Positions 17,058 to 27,008 of a DNA stretch of 64,000 nt are shown one piece after another. Made by a program: the position numbers and the translations under genes. The stretch is from the NCBI RefSeq assembly GCF_001984105.1, contig NZ_MTQM01000008.1:558001-622000 (forward strand), given 5' to 3'. Within the stretch, counting starts at the first letter, position 1. Every line of letters starts with the position of its first letter. The DNA comes from Microbacterium sp. CSI-V (GTDB lineage: Bacteria; Actinomycetota; Actinomycetes; Actinomycetales; Microbacteriaceae). The notes under the pieces were generated by a model, which did not search any database, was not told where the DNA came from, and saw only the letters and a list, made by a program, of their open reading frames with translations.

Positions 17058-17807
17058 ATGACCATCGACCTCAGCGGACGCCGCGCCCTCGTCACCGGCG
17101 GTGCCAGCGGCATCGGTGCCGCGATCGCGCGGGCGTTCGCGGAGGCCGGAGCCACCGTGACGGTCGCCGATCTCAACGCCGAGGGCGCTCAGGCTCTCGC
17201 CGACGAGATCGGCGGCCGCGCCTGGGCGGTCGACCTCTCGGACACGGCGGCACTGGCCGACCTCAGCCTCGACGTCGACATCCTCGTCAACAACGCCGGC
17301 ATCCAGCACGTGAGTCCGATCGAGGAGTTCGCTCCCGAGCGCTTCTCGTTCATGCTCCGGCTGATGCTCGAGGCGCCGTTCCTCCTCATCCGCGCGGCTC
17401 TCCCCGGGATGTACGAGCGGGGGTTCGGACGGGTGCTCAACGTCTCGAGCGTGCACGGTATACGCGCATCGGCATACAAGTCGGCGTACGTCACCGCGAA
17501 GCACGGACTGGAGGGCCTTTCCAAGACCACGGCGCTCGAGGGCGGCCCCCGCGGGGTCACCAGCGTCTGCATCGACCCCGGGTACGTGAGGTCGCCACTC
17601 GTCGAGAAGCAGATCGCGGACCAGGCGCGGGCGCACGGCATCCCGGAGTCCGAGGTGCTCGAGACCGTGCTGCTGAAGGATGCCGCCATCAAGCGGCTCG
17701 TCGAGCCGTCGGAGGTGGCGTCGCTCGCCCTGTGGCTCGCGGGCCCGGATGCCGCGATGGTCACCGGCACGAGCTACGTGATGGACGGCGGCTGGTCGGC
17801 GCACTGA
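17058..17807 (+). CDS. 3-hydroxybutyrate dehydrogenase-like SDR
   Basis: A 249-residue short-chain dehydrogenase from ATG 17058. It has the cofactor motif TGGASGIG near residues 14-21, NNAGIQH, the catalytic Ser in NVSSVHG, and YVTAKHG with the Tyr-x3-Lys pair. GIQHVSPIEEF and the EAPFLLIRAALP segment match D-beta-hydroxybutyrate dehydrogenases. With the MHS transporter it forms a two-gene operon for import and oxidation of a short hydroxy acid; the substrate is inferred from family resemblance. Confidence 0.86.
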   Translation: MTIDLSGRRALVTGGASGIGAAIARAFAEAGATVTVADLNAEGAQALADEIGGRAWAVDLSDTAALADLSLDVDILVNNAGIQHVSPIEEFAPERFSFMLRLMLEAPFLLIRAALPGMYERGFGRVLNVSSVHGIRASAYKSAYVTAKHGLEGLSKTTALEGGPRGVTSVCIDPGYVRSPLVEKQIADQARAHGIPESEVLETVLLKDAAIKRLVEPSEVASLALWLAGPDAAMVTGTSYVMDGGWSAH

Positions 17808-18039
17808 CCGGCGGCCCGCGGCCCCCACCGCAGCAGCCCTGCCGCCGACCCCACACCGCCGCCGGGAGCGCTCCCGCCCGGAACATCTCCGCCGCCGAAT
17901 CACGCAAACCGGAAGATATCCGAGGTTTCGTTATCGTAAAAAGACGGTCCAATAGTTGGTGTGTGGCCTGCTGACGACCAAGATGTCCGAAGGACTGCGG
18001 CATCTGTCGCGATCGACACTTCACAGCAGAGGTAACTCA

Positions 18040-19671
18040 ATGGCACTGCACACCAGTGGTCGAGGCCGTCTCGGTCTCGCACTCGGCGCCCTCGGCGCTT
18101 CGGCCCTCGTCCTGGCGGGCTGCTCCGCCGGCGGCGGCGACAACGGCTCCGACAGCGGCTCCACCGACCCGCTCGTGGTCGGCACCACCGACAAGATCAG
18201 CTCGATCGACCCGGCCGGCTCGTACGACAACGGCTCGTTCGCCGTGATGAACCAGGTCTACCCCTTCCTCCTCAACAGCCAGTACGGCACGTCGGACGTC
18301 ACCCCCGACATCGCCGAGTCGGCCGAGTTCACCTCGCCGACCGAGTACACGGTCAAGCTGAAGTCGGGCCTGAAGTTCGCCAACGGCCACGACCTCACGT
18401 CGTCCGACGTGAAGTTCTCGTTCGACCGCCAGGTCACCATCGCCGACCCCAACGGCCCGTCGTCGCTGCTCGGCAACCTCGACAGCGTCGCGACGCCCGA
18501 CGACACCACCGTCGTCTTCACGCTCAAGAACGGCAACGACCAGGTCTGGCCGCAGATCCTGTCGAGCCCCGCAGCGCCGATCGTCGACGAAGAGGTCTTC
18601 TCGGCCGACGCCGTGACGCCCGATGACACCATCGTCGAGGGCAAGGCCTTCGCGGGTCAGTACACGATCGAGTCGTACAAGCTGAACGAACTCATCTCCT
18701 ACGCGCCGTACGCCGACTACCAGGGCTCGCTGCCCAAGCCCGAGAACGGCGGAATCTCGGCGAAGTACTACGCCGACGCCTCGAACCTCAAGCTCGACGT
18801 GCAGTCGGGTGCGATCGACGTCGCGTTCCGCAGCCTCAGCGCGACCGACATCGCCGACCTGTCGTCCAACGACGCGGTGAAGGTCGTCGACGGCCCCGGC
18901 GGCGAGATCCGCTACATCGTCTTCAACTTCGACACGATGCCGTTCGGCGCCACGACGCCCGAGGCCGACGCGGCCAAGTCGCTCGCGGTGCGCCAGGCCG
19001 CGGCCGACCTGATCGACCGTCAGGCCATCGCGACCGACGTGTACAAGGACACCTACTCGCCGCTCTACTCCTACGTTCCGCAGGGTCTCGCCGGCGCCAA
19101 CGAGGCGCTGAAGGGTCTCTACGGCGACGGCAGCGGCAACCCGGACGCGGCGAAGGCCAAGGCGACCCTCGAGGCCGCCGGCGTCCAGACGCCCGTCACG
19201 CTGAACCTGCAGTACAACGGCGACCACTACGGCCCCTCGTCGGGTGACGAGTACGCCGCCGTCAAGGCGCAGCTCGAGAAGGACGGCCTGTTCACCGTCA
19301 ACCTCGCGCAGACGGAGTGGGTGCAGTACACCAAGGACCGCGTCGCCGACGTGTACCCCGCCTACCAGCTCGGCTGGTTCCCGGACTACTCGGATGCCGA
19401 CAACTACCTGACCCCGTTCTTCTCGGCGGACAACTTCGTGGGCAACCACTACGACAACGCCGAGGTCCAGCAGCTGCTCACCGACCAGGCGACGCAGACC
19501 GACAAGACGACGCGCGAGCAGGAGATCGGCGACATCCAGGACAAGGTGGCGGCCGACCTGTCGACGCTGCCGCTGCTCCAGGGCAAGCAGGTCGCGATCG
19601 TCGGCGCGAGCGTGGAGGGTGCCGTCCTCGACGGATCCTTCAAGTTCCGCTACGCCCCGCTGCACAAGTAA
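18040..19671 (+). CDS. Oligopeptide-type ABC substrate-binding lipoprotein
   Basis: A 543-residue SBP_bac_5 family protein. ATG 18040, preceded by AGAGG, gives a lipoprotein signal with lipobox LVLAGC and Cys28 as the lipidated residue; a longer frame upstream has no signal. The family marks are present: TDKISSIDPAGSYD, the FANGHDLTSSDVKFSFDR segment, and a late YQLGWFPDYSDADNYL, where Asp residues face the ligand. It feeds the two permeases and the fused ATPase downstream. Ligand probably a peptide. Confidence 0.93.
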   Translation: MALHTSGRGRLGLALGALGASALVLAGCSAGGGDNGSDSGSTDPLVVGTTDKISSIDPAGSYDNGSFAVMNQVYPFLLNSQYGTSDVTPDIAESAEFTSPTEYTVKLKSGLKFANGHDLTSSDVKFSFDRQVTIADPNGPSSLLGNLDSVATPDDTTVVFTLKNGNDQVWPQILSSPAAPIVDEEVFSADAVTPDDTIVEGKAFAGQYTIESYKLNELISYAPYADYQGSLPKPENGGISAKYYADASNLKLDVQSGAIDVAFRSLSATDIADLSSNDAVKVVDGPGGEIRYIVFNFDTMPFGATTPEADAAKSLAVRQAAADLIDRQAIATDVYKDTYSPLYSYVPQGLAGANEALKGLYGDGSGNPDAAKAKATLEAAGVQTPVTLNLQYNGDHYGPSSGDEYAAVKAQLEKDGLFTVNLAQTEWVQYTKDRVADVYPAYQLGWFPDYSDADNYLTPFFSADNFVGNHYDNAEVQQLLTDQATQTDKTTREQEIGDIQDKVAADLSTLPLLQGKQVAIVGASVEGAVLDGSFKFRYAPLHK

Positions 19672-19678
19672 TCGACGG

Positions 19679-19714
19679 GCGGGTGCCCGGTCCCTCTCGG
19701 GGCCGGGCACCCGC
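19679..19714 (+). terminator. Hairpin between binding-protein and permease genes
   Basis: A perfect 12-bp stem (GCGGGTGCCCGG / CCGGGCACCCGC) with a 12-base loop starts 7 bases past the binding-protein stop. It lacks a T-run. Such hairpins often stabilise or partially terminate the transcript so that the binding protein exceeds the membrane parts. Confidence 0.7.
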
Positions 19715-19738
19715 CGCGTTCCTCCCCGTTAGGTACTC

Positions 19739-20812
19739 ATGGCCACCGCCGTCGACGCCCCCGTCATCGCCGCGCCCGTCGCCCCCAAGGGCGGCGGTCT
19801 GTGGCGCTACATCCTCGTCCGCCTCCTGCTGATCATCCCGACGGTCTTCATCCTCGTGACCGTCGTCTTCCTGCTGATGCGGGTCACCGGAGACCCGATC
19901 ACCGCCGCCCTCGGCGGACGCCTCCCCCCGGAGCAGTTGGCCGAGCGCATCGCCGCGGCCGGATACGACCGCCCCCTCTTCATCCAGTACCTCGAGTACA
20001 TCGGCGGCATCCTGCGCGGCGACTTCGGCACCACGCTGACCGACAACCGTCCGGTCCTCGGCATCCTGCTGCAGTACGGCTCGGCCACCCTCGAGCTGGC
20101 GATCTACGCGCTGATCGTGGCCCTGCTGATCGGCATCCCGTTCGGCCTGCTCGCCGCCTACCGTCGCGACCGCTGGCCCGACGCGGTGCTGCGCATCGGC
20201 GCGATCCTCGGCTACGCCACCCCGATCTTCTTCGTCGGCCTCCTGCTCAAGCTCGTGTTCTCGGTCTGGCTGAGCGTGCTGCCGGTCGCCGGCCGCGCGA
20301 GCACCCGCACGGAGTTGAAGCTCCAGGGACTCGACAACCCCAGCGGCATCTATCTCCTGGATGCCATCCGCCTCGGCGACGGAGCCGCGGTGGGCGACGT
20401 GCTGACTCACGCGATCCTGCCGGGTCTGGCGCTCGGCATCCTGACCGCGGGCATCTTCCTGCGGCTCGTCCGCACCAACGTCATCGGCACGCTCGGCGCG
20501 CAGTACGTCACCTCGGCGCGGTCGCGCGGCGTGGGGGAGTACCGCCTCGTCACGAAGCACGCGTACCGGCCCGCGCTGATCCCGATCATCACGGTCATCG
20601 GCCTGCAGATCGCGCTGCTGCTCTCGGGCGCGGTGCTCACCGAGACCACGTTCGAGTGGAAGGGCCTCGGCTTCATGCTCAGCGAGTACCTGAAGGCGCG
20701 CGACTTCGTCGCCGTCCAGGGCATCGTCGTCATGATCGCCGTGCTCGTGGCCTTCACGAACTTCCTCGTCGACGTCATCGCGGCGATCATCGACCCGCGA
20801 GTGAGGTACTGA
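19739..20812 (+). CDS. ABC transporter permease, DppB-like
   Basis: A 357-residue permease with six membrane helices. The N-terminal helix ILVRLLLIIPTVFILV, the sequence DRPLFIQYLEYIGGIL and the EAA loop SARSRGVGEYRLVTKHAYR mark the DppB/OppB subgroup. An unusually long extracytoplasmic insert with KLQGLDNPSGIYLLDA lies between helices 4 and 5. It precedes the second permease by one base, so the two are coupled. Confidence 0.93.
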   Translation: MATAVDAPVIAAPVAPKGGGLWRYILVRLLLIIPTVFILVTVVFLLMRVTGDPITAALGGRLPPEQLAERIAAAGYDRPLFIQYLEYIGGILRGDFGTTLTDNRPVLGILLQYGSATLELAIYALIVALLIGIPFGLLAAYRRDRWPDAVLRIGAILGYATPIFFVGLLLKLVFSVWLSVLPVAGRASTRTELKLQGLDNPSGIYLLDAIRLGDGAAVGDVLTHAILPGLALGILTAGIFLRLVRTNVIGTLGAQYVTSARSRGVGEYRLVTKHAYRPALIPIITVIGLQIALLLSGAVLTETTFEWKGLGFMLSEYLKARDFVAVQGIVVMIAVLVAFTNFLVDVIAAIIDPRVRY

Positions 20813-20813
20813 C

Positions 20814-21878
20814 ATGACGGATGCCACGACCCCCGCGGTCCTGACCGCACGCAAGGTCCCGCTGCGCGACCGCCTGCCGGTCATCTCGCACCTGCGCCGC
20901 AGCGTCGGCCTGCAGCGCACCATGCTCGTGATCGGCCTGATCATCACCACCGTGTTCGTGCTGACGGCGGCGCTCGCGCCGATCCTCGCGCCCTACGGCT
21001 TCTCGCAGCAGGAGGCGGGTGGGACGAAGTTCGGCACGCAGCAAGCGCCGAGCGCGACGAACCTGCTCGGCACCACGGTCGGCGGGTACGACGTGCTTTC
21101 CCGTGTGATCTGGGGGGCGCAGACGGCGCTGCTGGTGATCCTGTGCGCGATCGCGTTCTCGATCTTCCTCGGCATCTTCCTGGGCCTGGTCAGCGGGTAC
21201 TTCGGCGGCTGGATCGACCGCGTCCTGGTCGTGCTGTGTGACGCGATCTACGCGTTCCCGTCGCTGCTGCTGGCCATCGTCATGTCGATCGCGATCACGA
21301 AGGGGCAGTCGACCCTGTGGGGCGGCATCCTCGCCACCGCGATCTCGATCACCGTGGTGTTCGTGCCGCAGTACTTCCGCGTGATCCGCGCCGAGGTCGT
21401 GCGCGTGAAGGCGGAGCCGTTCGTCGAGTCGGCGCGCGTGATCGGCGTGCCGACGGCGCGCATCCTGCTGCGTCACGTGCTGCGCAACTCCACGCGCTCG
21501 CTGCCGGTCGTCGTGACACTCAACGCCTCGGAGGCGCTCCTCACCCTCGCGGGCCTCGGCTTCCTCGGCTTCGGCATCGAGGCCACGGCCGCCGCCGAGT
21601 GGGGGTACGACCTCAACCGCTCGGTCAGCGACGTCACCAGCGGCATCTGGTGGACGGCGATCCCGCCGGGCGTGGCCATCGTGCTCGCGGTGCTCGGCAT
21701 CACGCTCGTTGGCGAGAGCCTCAACGACCTCAGCGACCCGCGGCTGCGCACACGCCGCCGGGCCAGACGCGCCCCCGCGCCCGTCACCGCGGTCGACCCC
21801 GCCCCGGCTCCGACCTCGGCGACCGCCGCTCCCGCCGGGCCCCCGGCATCCACTTCTCCCGAGGGGAGCGCCTCATGA
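20814..21878 (+). CDS. ABC transporter permease, DppC-like
   Basis: A 354-residue permease with the DppC marks: an N-terminal helix followed by APYGFSQQEAG, GTTVGGYDVLSRVIWG, and the EAA loop FVESARVIGVPTARILLRHV. The last 35 residues form an Ala/Pro-rich tail beyond the family's usual end, probably disordered and cytoplasmic. The stop overlaps the ATG of the ATPase gene. Confidence 0.93.
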   Translation: MTDATTPAVLTARKVPLRDRLPVISHLRRSVGLQRTMLVIGLIITTVFVLTAALAPILAPYGFSQQEAGGTKFGTQQAPSATNLLGTTVGGYDVLSRVIWGAQTALLVILCAIAFSIFLGIFLGLVSGYFGGWIDRVLVVLCDAIYAFPSLLLAIVMSIAITKGQSTLWGGILATAISITVVFVPQYFRVIRAEVVRVKAEPFVESARVIGVPTARILLRHVLRNSTRSLPVVVTLNASEALLTLAGLGFLGFGIEATAAAEWGYDLNRSVSDVTSGIWWTAIPPGVAIVLAVLGITLVGESLNDLSDPRLRTRRRARRAPAPVTAVDPAPAPTSATAAPAGPPASTSPEGSAS

Positions 21879-23563
21879 CCGGCACCACCGCGCCCGTCGC
21901 CCGCATCGACGACCTGCGGGTCACCTTCGCCACCGACGGCGCGCCCGTCGCGGCCATCAACGGCATCTCGCTCGAGGCGCACGCCGGCGAAGTGCTCGCG
22001 ATCGTCGGCGAGTCCGGGTCGGGCAAGACCGTCACGGCCAACACCCTGTTGGGACTCCTGCCTGAGACGGCGACGCTGTCGGGCGCCGTGATCGTCCGCG
22101 GACGCGACGGCGACGAGACCGACATCGTCCACGCGACCCACGCGCAGCTGCGCGCGATGCGCGGACACGACGCGGCCATGGTGTTCCAGGAGCCGTCGAC
22201 CGCGCTGAACCCCGTCTACACGGTGGGCTGGCAGATCGCGGAGGGCCTGCGCGCCCACGGCAAGCTCTCGAAGAGCGAGGCGAAGACGCAGGCCGTCGAC
22301 ATCCTGCGCCGGGTCGGCATCCCCGACCCCGAGAAGCGGGTCGACGACTACCCGCACCAGTTCTCGGGCGGCCAGAAGCAGCGCGTCGTGATCGCCATGG
22401 CGCTCGTGCTCAACGCGGGCCTCATCATCGCCGACGAGCCGACCACGGCCCTCGACGTCACCGTGCAGGCCGAGATCCTCGATCTGCTCCGCACCTGCCG
22501 CGACGAGTTCGGCGCGACCATCGTGCTCATCACCCACAACATGGGCGTGGTCGCCGACCTCGCTGACCGCGTCGTCGTGATGTACCGCGGCGACATCGTC
22601 GAGCAGGCACCCGTGCGCGAGCTGTTCGCCGCTCCGCAGCAGCAGTACACGCGCGAGCTGCTCGCCGCTGTGCCGCACGTGGGTCGGGGCAAGAGCGCGC
22701 AGCAGTCGCTCTCCGCTCCCGCGCCGACCGCGCCGCCCGCGGGCAGCCTCGTCGTCGCCGAGAAGGTCGAGATCGGGTACCCGGGACGCTTCGGCACGAC
22801 GGGCGTCATCGCCGTGAAGGGCGTCGACTTCTGGATCGGCCCCGGCGAGGTGCTCGGCCTCGTGGGCGAATCGGGCTCGGGCAAGACCACGATCGGCCGC
22901 GCGATGGTGGGCCTCACCTCCGTCGTCGGCGGGTCGCTGAAGGTGCTCGGCACCGAGATGCGCGGGGCGAAGCCCCGCACCCTCGCCAAGACCCGCCCCG
23001 ACATCGGCTTCGTCTTCCAGGACCCGGCGACGAGCTTCAACCCGCTCCTCACGATCGCGGAGTGCATCGCCGAGCCGCTCCTCGTGCACGGGCGCGCGTC
23101 CGGCGCCCGCGCGGCGCGTGCGCGCGTCGACGAGCTCCTGGATGCCGTGCAGCTCCCGACCGCGTTCGGCGACCGGTATCCGCACGAGCTGTCGGGCGGC
23201 CAGCGTCAGCGCGCGTCGCTGGCCCGGGCGCTCGCGCTCGACCCGAAGCTGCTCATCGCGGACGAGCCCACCTCCGCGCTCGACGTGTCGGTGCAGGCGC
23301 GCGTGCTGCAGCTCTTCGCGCAACTGCAGAAGGAGTTCGGGTTCGCGTGCCTCTTCATCAGCCATGACCTCGCGGTCGTGGACGAGGTGGCCGACCGCGT
23401 CGTGGTGCTCCGCCAGGGCGTGATCCGCGAGCAGGGCACGACGGTGCAGGTGCTCACGGAACCCCGCGACGACTACACGAAGCGGCTGCTGGCCTCCCTT
23501 CCGGTGCCCGACCCGGTCGCGCAGGAGCAGCGCCGCGAGCTGTGGCGGTCGACGCGCGGCTGA
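21875..23563 (+). CDS. Fused dual-domain oligopeptide ABC ATPase (DppD-DppF)
   Basis: 562 residues with two complete ATPase cassettes. Walker A GESGSGKT occurs at about 45 and 331; signatures FSGGQKQR and LSGGQRQR; Walker B GLIIADEPTTALD and KLLIADEPTSALD. The first half is DppD-like, the second DppF-like with an oligo_HPY-type C-terminus. I start at ATG 21875, which overlaps the permease stop and follows GAGGGGAG; the longer frame upstream is a shadow of the permease gene. Confidence 0.94.
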   Translation: MTGTTAPVARIDDLRVTFATDGAPVAAINGISLEAHAGEVLAIVGESGSGKTVTANTLLGLLPETATLSGAVIVRGRDGDETDIVHATHAQLRAMRGHDAAMVFQEPSTALNPVYTVGWQIAEGLRAHGKLSKSEAKTQAVDILRRVGIPDPEKRVDDYPHQFSGGQKQRVVIAMALVLNAGLIIADEPTTALDVTVQAEILDLLRTCRDEFGATIVLITHNMGVVADLADRVVVMYRGDIVEQAPVRELFAAPQQQYTRELLAAVPHVGRGKSAQQSLSAPAPTAPPAGSLVVAEKVEIGYPGRFGTTGVIAVKGVDFWIGPGEVLGLVGESGSGKTTIGRAMVGLTSVVGGSLKVLGTEMRGAKPRTLAKTRPDIGFVFQDPATSFNPLLTIAECIAEPLLVHGRASGARAARARVDELLDAVQLPTAFGDRYPHELSGGQRQRASLARALALDPKLLIADEPTSALDVSVQARVLQLFAQLQKEFGFACLFISHDLAVVDEVADRVVVLRQGVIREQGTTVQVLTEPRDDYTKRLLASLPVPDPVAQEQRRELWRSTRG

Positions 23564-23609
23564 CGCGCCGCGCGCGACGCGCCGCGCGGGACGCGCCGCG
23601 CGCGCATTC

Positions 23610-23673
23610 GCGTGAGTCGCCAACATTTGTCGCCTGCCGAGCCGCGGAGGCGACAAATTCTGGCGACTCACGC
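23610..23673. repeat. 28-bp-arm palindrome at a convergent gene end
   Basis: Left arm GCGTGAGTCGCCAACATTTG and onward pairs with the right arm at 25 of 28 positions around an 8-base centre. It lies between the convergent ATPase and membrane-protein genes and could terminate both. It is unrelated in sequence to the TGTCCAAGACACG palindromes. Just before it, 23560-23608 is a low-complexity run of CGCGCCGCGCG words. Confidence 0.75.
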
Positions 23674-23684
23674 GGCGCACCGGG

Positions 23685-24773
23685 CTAGCGCAGGAACGTG
23701 TCGGAGATGACGGTGAACAGCCACCAGCCGATCGCCAGCACGGCGATCACGCCCCCGACCCACGAGAAGCCGCGGCGCAGCCGGCGTCCCTCGCGCGCGA
23801 CGCCGACGGGCGGGGGAGTCAGCAGCGGAATCCCGGATGCCACGGGTGCAGGGGCCGCGGGCAGCCGTTCGTCGCGCCACCGCGCCCACTGGCCGAGCTT
23901 CTCGTCGATGGCATCCACTGTGCCGAAAATCCACTGCCACACCGCCGGGTCGAGGGTCGACAGCTCGCGCCGCGCGTAGAGGAAGAGGCGGTCGTCGACG
24001 ATCTCGACGTCGAGGGCGGCGGCGTTGTCGATGAACCGCGCCATGACGTCGGGGGTGAAGAGGTACAGCGCGTCGCGCTCGTACCCGGTCGGGCAGTACA
24101 GCGCGAAGTGCTGGTCGAAGTCGCCCTCGAGACTCAGGCGCTGGTCGCGCGAGAACGTCGTCGGGAGGTTCGACACCCCGAACAGGCCGTTGTTGCCCAC
24201 GGCATCCAGGACGATGTGGGGGAGCGGGGTGTCCAGCCGCAGCATCACGTACGCCCATCGGTGCGTCTGCTCGTTCTTGCCCGACCCGGTCTTGTACGTG
24301 TAGTTGCCGACCTCGACCCAGCGCGGGCGCGGACCGTGGATGACGTCGGTGGCTTCGCGGGAGTGGCCCTCGCTGAAGATCATGCCGGGCAGGTCGGGCT
24401 TCGGCACGGTGGGGAACCACGTCAGCCCGTTGGCTTCGGCGAAGTGCGCGAGCCGGTAGCGGCGGGTCGCACGGCCGCGGAAGAGCACGACCAGCGCGTA
24501 CGCGATCAGCACGATCACCGCGACGAAGAACAGCAGGAAGGCGATGCCGATCGGATTCGGGCGCCCCTCATCCGCGAACAGTCCGAAGCTGACGACCGCG
24601 GCCATGAGCGACGCCGCGACGAGCAGGATGCCACCCACGACGACGATCCCGACCGTGGTGACCACCACGCTCGTGAGCTTCCCCTCGCGGCGCAGCTGCG
24701 CGGTGAACGCCCGCACCTCCGCGCGGGAGACCGATTGCGTCAGGGCAGAGGTGTCCCGCGTCGAGCCGCTCAT
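23685..24773 (-). CDS. Membrane protein, unknown function
   Basis: A 362-residue protein from ATG 24773. Two membrane helices lie near residues 35-65 and 75-97, and one at the extreme C-terminus. The middle 230 residues form a soluble domain with repeated aromatic-rich strands ([51 protein letters not shown]). A Pro-rich stretch precedes the last helix. It looks like the DUF-type cytoplasmic-domain membrane proteins common in Microbacteriaceae. No catalytic motif is seen. Confidence 0.75.
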   Translation of the reverse strand: MSGSTRDTSALTQSVSRAEVRAFTAQLRREGKLTSVVVTTVGIVVVGGILLVAASLMAAVVSFGLFADEGRPNPIGIAFLLFFVAVIVLIAYALVVLFRGRATRRYRLAHFAEANGLTWFPTVPKPDLPGMIFSEGHSREATDVIHGPRPRWVEVGNYTYKTGSGKNEQTHRWAYVMLRLDTPLPHIVLDAVGNNGLFGVSNLPTTFSRDQRLSLEGDFDQHFALYCPTGYERDALYLFTPDVMARFIDNAAALDVEIVDDRLFLYARRELSTLDPAVWQWIFGTVDAIDEKLGQWARWRDERLPAAPAPVASGIPLLTPPPVGVAREGRRLRRGFSWVGGVIAVLAIGWWLFTVISDTFLR

Positions 24774-24951
24774 GGCCCCACGCTACCGAGAGCGGCGGGG
24801 AACCTCGATTCCCGCTGCGGGGTGGCATCCGTTAGACTACGAAGGTTGTCTGGCGACGCCCATGCGCGTGTAAGCCCGAGACGACGTGCACCACACCCTC
24901 CTGCTGCCGGGAAATGCCCGTCAGCCGTTCTAGTCCGAAGGAGGTGGGTTA

Positions 24952-25344
24952 GTGACGCACCAGTACGAACTCATGGTCATCTTCGACCCCGAGATCGACG
25001 AGCGCCAGGTCGCTCCGAAGCTCGACGGGTTCCTCAAGGTCATCACCAACGATGGGGGAACCATCGAGAAGGTGGATGTCTGGGGACGCCGCCGTCTGGC
25101 CTACGAGATCAAGAAGAAGAACGAGGGCATCTACGCCGTCGTCGACTTCACCGCCACGAGCGAGGCCACGCAGGAGCTCGACCGCCAGCTGAAGCTGAGC
25201 GAGCAGATCATGCGTACCAAGGTCCTCCGTGCGGAAGAGGCCATCGCGCAGGTCGCCGCCGAGGCGAAGCGCTCCGAGGAGAAGGCCGCCCGCAAGGCCG
25301 CCGCTCCCCGCAAGGTCGAGTCCGCCGAGAAGGCTGCGAAGTAA
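24952..25344 (+). CDS. rpsF: 30S ribosomal protein bS6
   Basis: A 130-residue bS6 from GTG 24952, with a strong GAAGGAGG site. The core [37 protein letters not shown] and YAVVDFTA is diagnostic. The C-terminal tail is rich in Lys, Ala and Glu, as in other actinobacteria. It is first of the rpsF-ssb-rpsR-rplI operon. The leader 24840-24951 could contain an S6:S18-type autoregulatory structure, but I could not confirm one. Confidence 0.98.
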   Translation: MTHQYELMVIFDPEIDERQVAPKLDGFLKVITNDGGTIEKVDVWGRRRLAYEIKKKNEGIYAVVDFTATSEATQELDRQLKLSEQIMRTKVLRAEEAIAQVAAEAKRSEEKAARKAAAPRKVESAEKAAK

Positions 25345-25349
25345 CGACG

Positions 25350-25859
25350 ATGGCCGGCGAAACCGTCATCACCGTCGTGGGGAACCTCACGGCCGACCCT
25401 GAACTGCGGTACACGCAGAACGGGCTGCCCGTGGCGAACTTCACCATCGCGTCGACCCCCCGCACGTTCGACCGTCAGGCGAACGAGTGGAAGGACGGCG
25501 AGGCGCTCTTCCTGCGCGCCTCGGTGTGGCGCGAATTCGCCGAGCACGTCGCCGGATCGCTGACGAAGGGGTCCCGCGTCATCGCGACCGGTCGCCTGAA
25601 GCAGCGCTCGTACCAGGACCGCGAGGGCAACAACCGCACCTCGATCGAGCTGGAGGTCGACGAGATCGGCCCCTCGCTCCGCTACGCGACCGCGCAGGTC
25701 ACCCGTGCCGCCTCTTCGGGTGGCGGCGGTGGCGGCGGTCAGCGGGCGCAGGTGCAGCAGGGCTCCGACGAGCCGTGGTCGACCCCCGGGTCGAACCAGG
25801 GCGGCGGCGCCGATGCATGGAGCACTCCCGGTTCCTACGGAGACGACACCCCGTTCTGA
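25350..25859 (+). CDS. ssb: Single-stranded DNA-binding protein
   Basis: A 169-residue SSB from ATG 25350, 5 bases past the rpsF stop. An OB fold covers residues 1-110 ([38 protein letters not shown]). A Gly-rich linker with GGGGGG follows, then the acidic tip DDTPF that recruits partner proteins. Usual actinobacterial length. Confidence 0.98.
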   Translation: MAGETVITVVGNLTADPELRYTQNGLPVANFTIASTPRTFDRQANEWKDGEALFLRASVWREFAEHVAGSLTKGSRVIATGRLKQRSYQDREGNNRTSIELEVDEIGPSLRYATAQVTRAASSGGGGGGGQRAQVQQGSDEPWSTPGSNQGGGADAWSTPGSYGDDTPF

Positions 25860-25960
25860 TCTCGCTACGCCTCACGGCGTGACGACCCCCGAAATTCCGG
25901 ATGCCGAGCCCGGACGCCGCAAGCGCCTCCGGCATCCGAATCCACACGAAAGAAGGAAGC

Positions 25961-26215
25961 ATGGCTGGAAAGGCCACTGGCGACCGCCGCAAGCCGCGGA
26001 AGGGCGCGAAGAACGCAGCCCCCGCGAAGGCGATCCGCGTCGGCGTCATCGACTACAAGGACGTCCCCACCCTCCGCAAGTTCATCTCGGAGCGCGGCAA
26101 GATCCGCGCCCGTCGTATCACCGGTGTCTCCGTGCAGGAGCAGCGTCTGATCGCCCGCGCCATCAAGAACGCGCGCGAGATGGCTCTCCTGCCCTACGCC
26201 GGCGCCGGCCGCTAA
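25961..26215 (+). CDS. rpsR: 30S ribosomal protein bS18
   Basis: An 84-residue bS18 from ATG 25961, with GAAGGAAG upstream; the longer frame lacks a ribosome-binding site. Core: [20 protein letters not shown] and [13 protein letters not shown]. There is no CxxC zinc pair, so it is the zinc-free type. It lies between ssb and rplI. Confidence 0.98.
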   Translation: MAGKATGDRRKPRKGAKNAAPAKAIRVGVIDYKDVPTLRKFISERGKIRARRITGVSVQEQRLIARAIKNAREMALLPYAGAGR

Positions 26216-26225
26216 GGAGCACCCG

Positions 26226-26678
26226 ATGGCAAAGCTGATTCTCACGAATGAGGTCACCGGGCTCGGAAGCGCCGGTGATGTTGTCGAGGTCAAGAACGGG
26301 TACGCCCGTAACTACCTCATCCCGCAGGGCTTCGCCGTGTCCTGGAGCCGCGGTGGCGAGAAGCAGGTCGCGTCGATCCGCGCCGCTCGCGAGTCCCGCG
26401 CGATCCACGACCACGAAGAGGCCGTGGCCCTGAAGAACACGCTCGAGTCGAACACCGTCAAGCTGGCCGTCAAGGCCGGTGCCGAGGGTCGCCTGTTCGG
26501 TTCCGTCAAGACGGGCGACGTCGCCGACGCGGTCAAGGCCGCCGGTCTCGGTGAGCTCGACAAGCGCAAGATCCAGATCACCTCGGCGATCAAGTCGGTG
26601 GGCGAGCACGAGGCGACCGTTCGTCTCCGCGACGACCTCACCGCCGTGATCACCCTCCAGGTGGTCGCCGCGAAGTAA
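26226..26678 (+). CDS. rplI: 50S ribosomal protein bL9
   Basis: A 150-residue bL9 with the N-terminal RNA-binding domain ([32 protein letters not shown]), the long connecting helix, and the C-terminal domain ([15 protein letters not shown]). AAGGAG precedes the ATG. It is last in the operon, before a strong hairpin. Confidence 0.98.
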   Translation: MAKLILTNEVTGLGSAGDVVEVKNGYARNYLIPQGFAVSWSRGGEKQVASIRAARESRAIHDHEEAVALKNTLESNTVKLAVKAGAEGRLFGSVKTGDVADAVKAAGLGELDKRKIQITSAIKSVGEHEATVRLRDDLTAVITLQVVAAK

Positions 26679-26690
26679 TTCGCGTCTGAG

Positions 26691-26727
26691 AACGGCCCCG
26701 GTCCCGCTTCGGCGGGCCGGGGCCGTT
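26691..26727 (+). terminator. Rho-independent-like terminator of the rpsF operon
   Basis: An 11-bp stem (AACGGCCCCGG / CCGGGGCCGTT) with an inner GC-rich loop CCCGCTTCGGCGGG, 12 bases past the rplI stop, followed by TCTG. Confidence 0.85.
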
Positions 26728-26741
26728 CTGCGTCGGGACGG

Positions 26742-26817
26742 GTTGCGGTGTTGGCTGCGGTGCTTCGGCGGGCGCTGGGGTTGCTGCGGTTGCGGCGTTG
26801 GCTGCGGTGCTTCGGCG
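26742..26817. repeat. Two 29-bp direct repeats
   Basis: The 29-mer starting GTTGCGGTGTTGGCTGCGG occurs at 26742-26770 and 26789-26817 with one mismatch, in the non-coding gap after rplI. No protein signal is seen in the gap 26679-27008. Confidence 0.7.
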
Positions 26818-26836
26818 AGGGCGGCGCTGCTTGGGG

Positions 26837-26903
26837 GTTTGGGGCGCGATTCGTCGTTTGGGGCGTGAATCTCGCGCCCCAATGCGCGGAATCCGCCCCA
26901 AAC
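26837..26903. repeat. GTTTGGGGCG palindrome cluster
   Basis: GTTTGGGGCG occurs twice in direct orientation (26837-26846 and 26856-26865) and once inverted (26894-26903). The second and third copies form a perfect 10-bp stem; CGCGCCCC at 26873-26880 allows an alternative pairing. Possible terminator or mobile palindrome; function unknown. Confidence 0.6.
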
Positions 26904-27008
26904 GGGCTGTGCTTCGGCGTCGGGGGGCGCGGCTCGGCGACCCGAACGGGGAAGGTGACGCGGCCTCGCGACACGCGGCCGTCACACCGCGTCCCTAGGC
27001 TGGGCGGC

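Noticed and set aside
23560..23608. Functional repeat array of CGCGCCGCGCG words
   Set aside because: Low-complexity GC run next to a palindrome; no regular unit or spacing.
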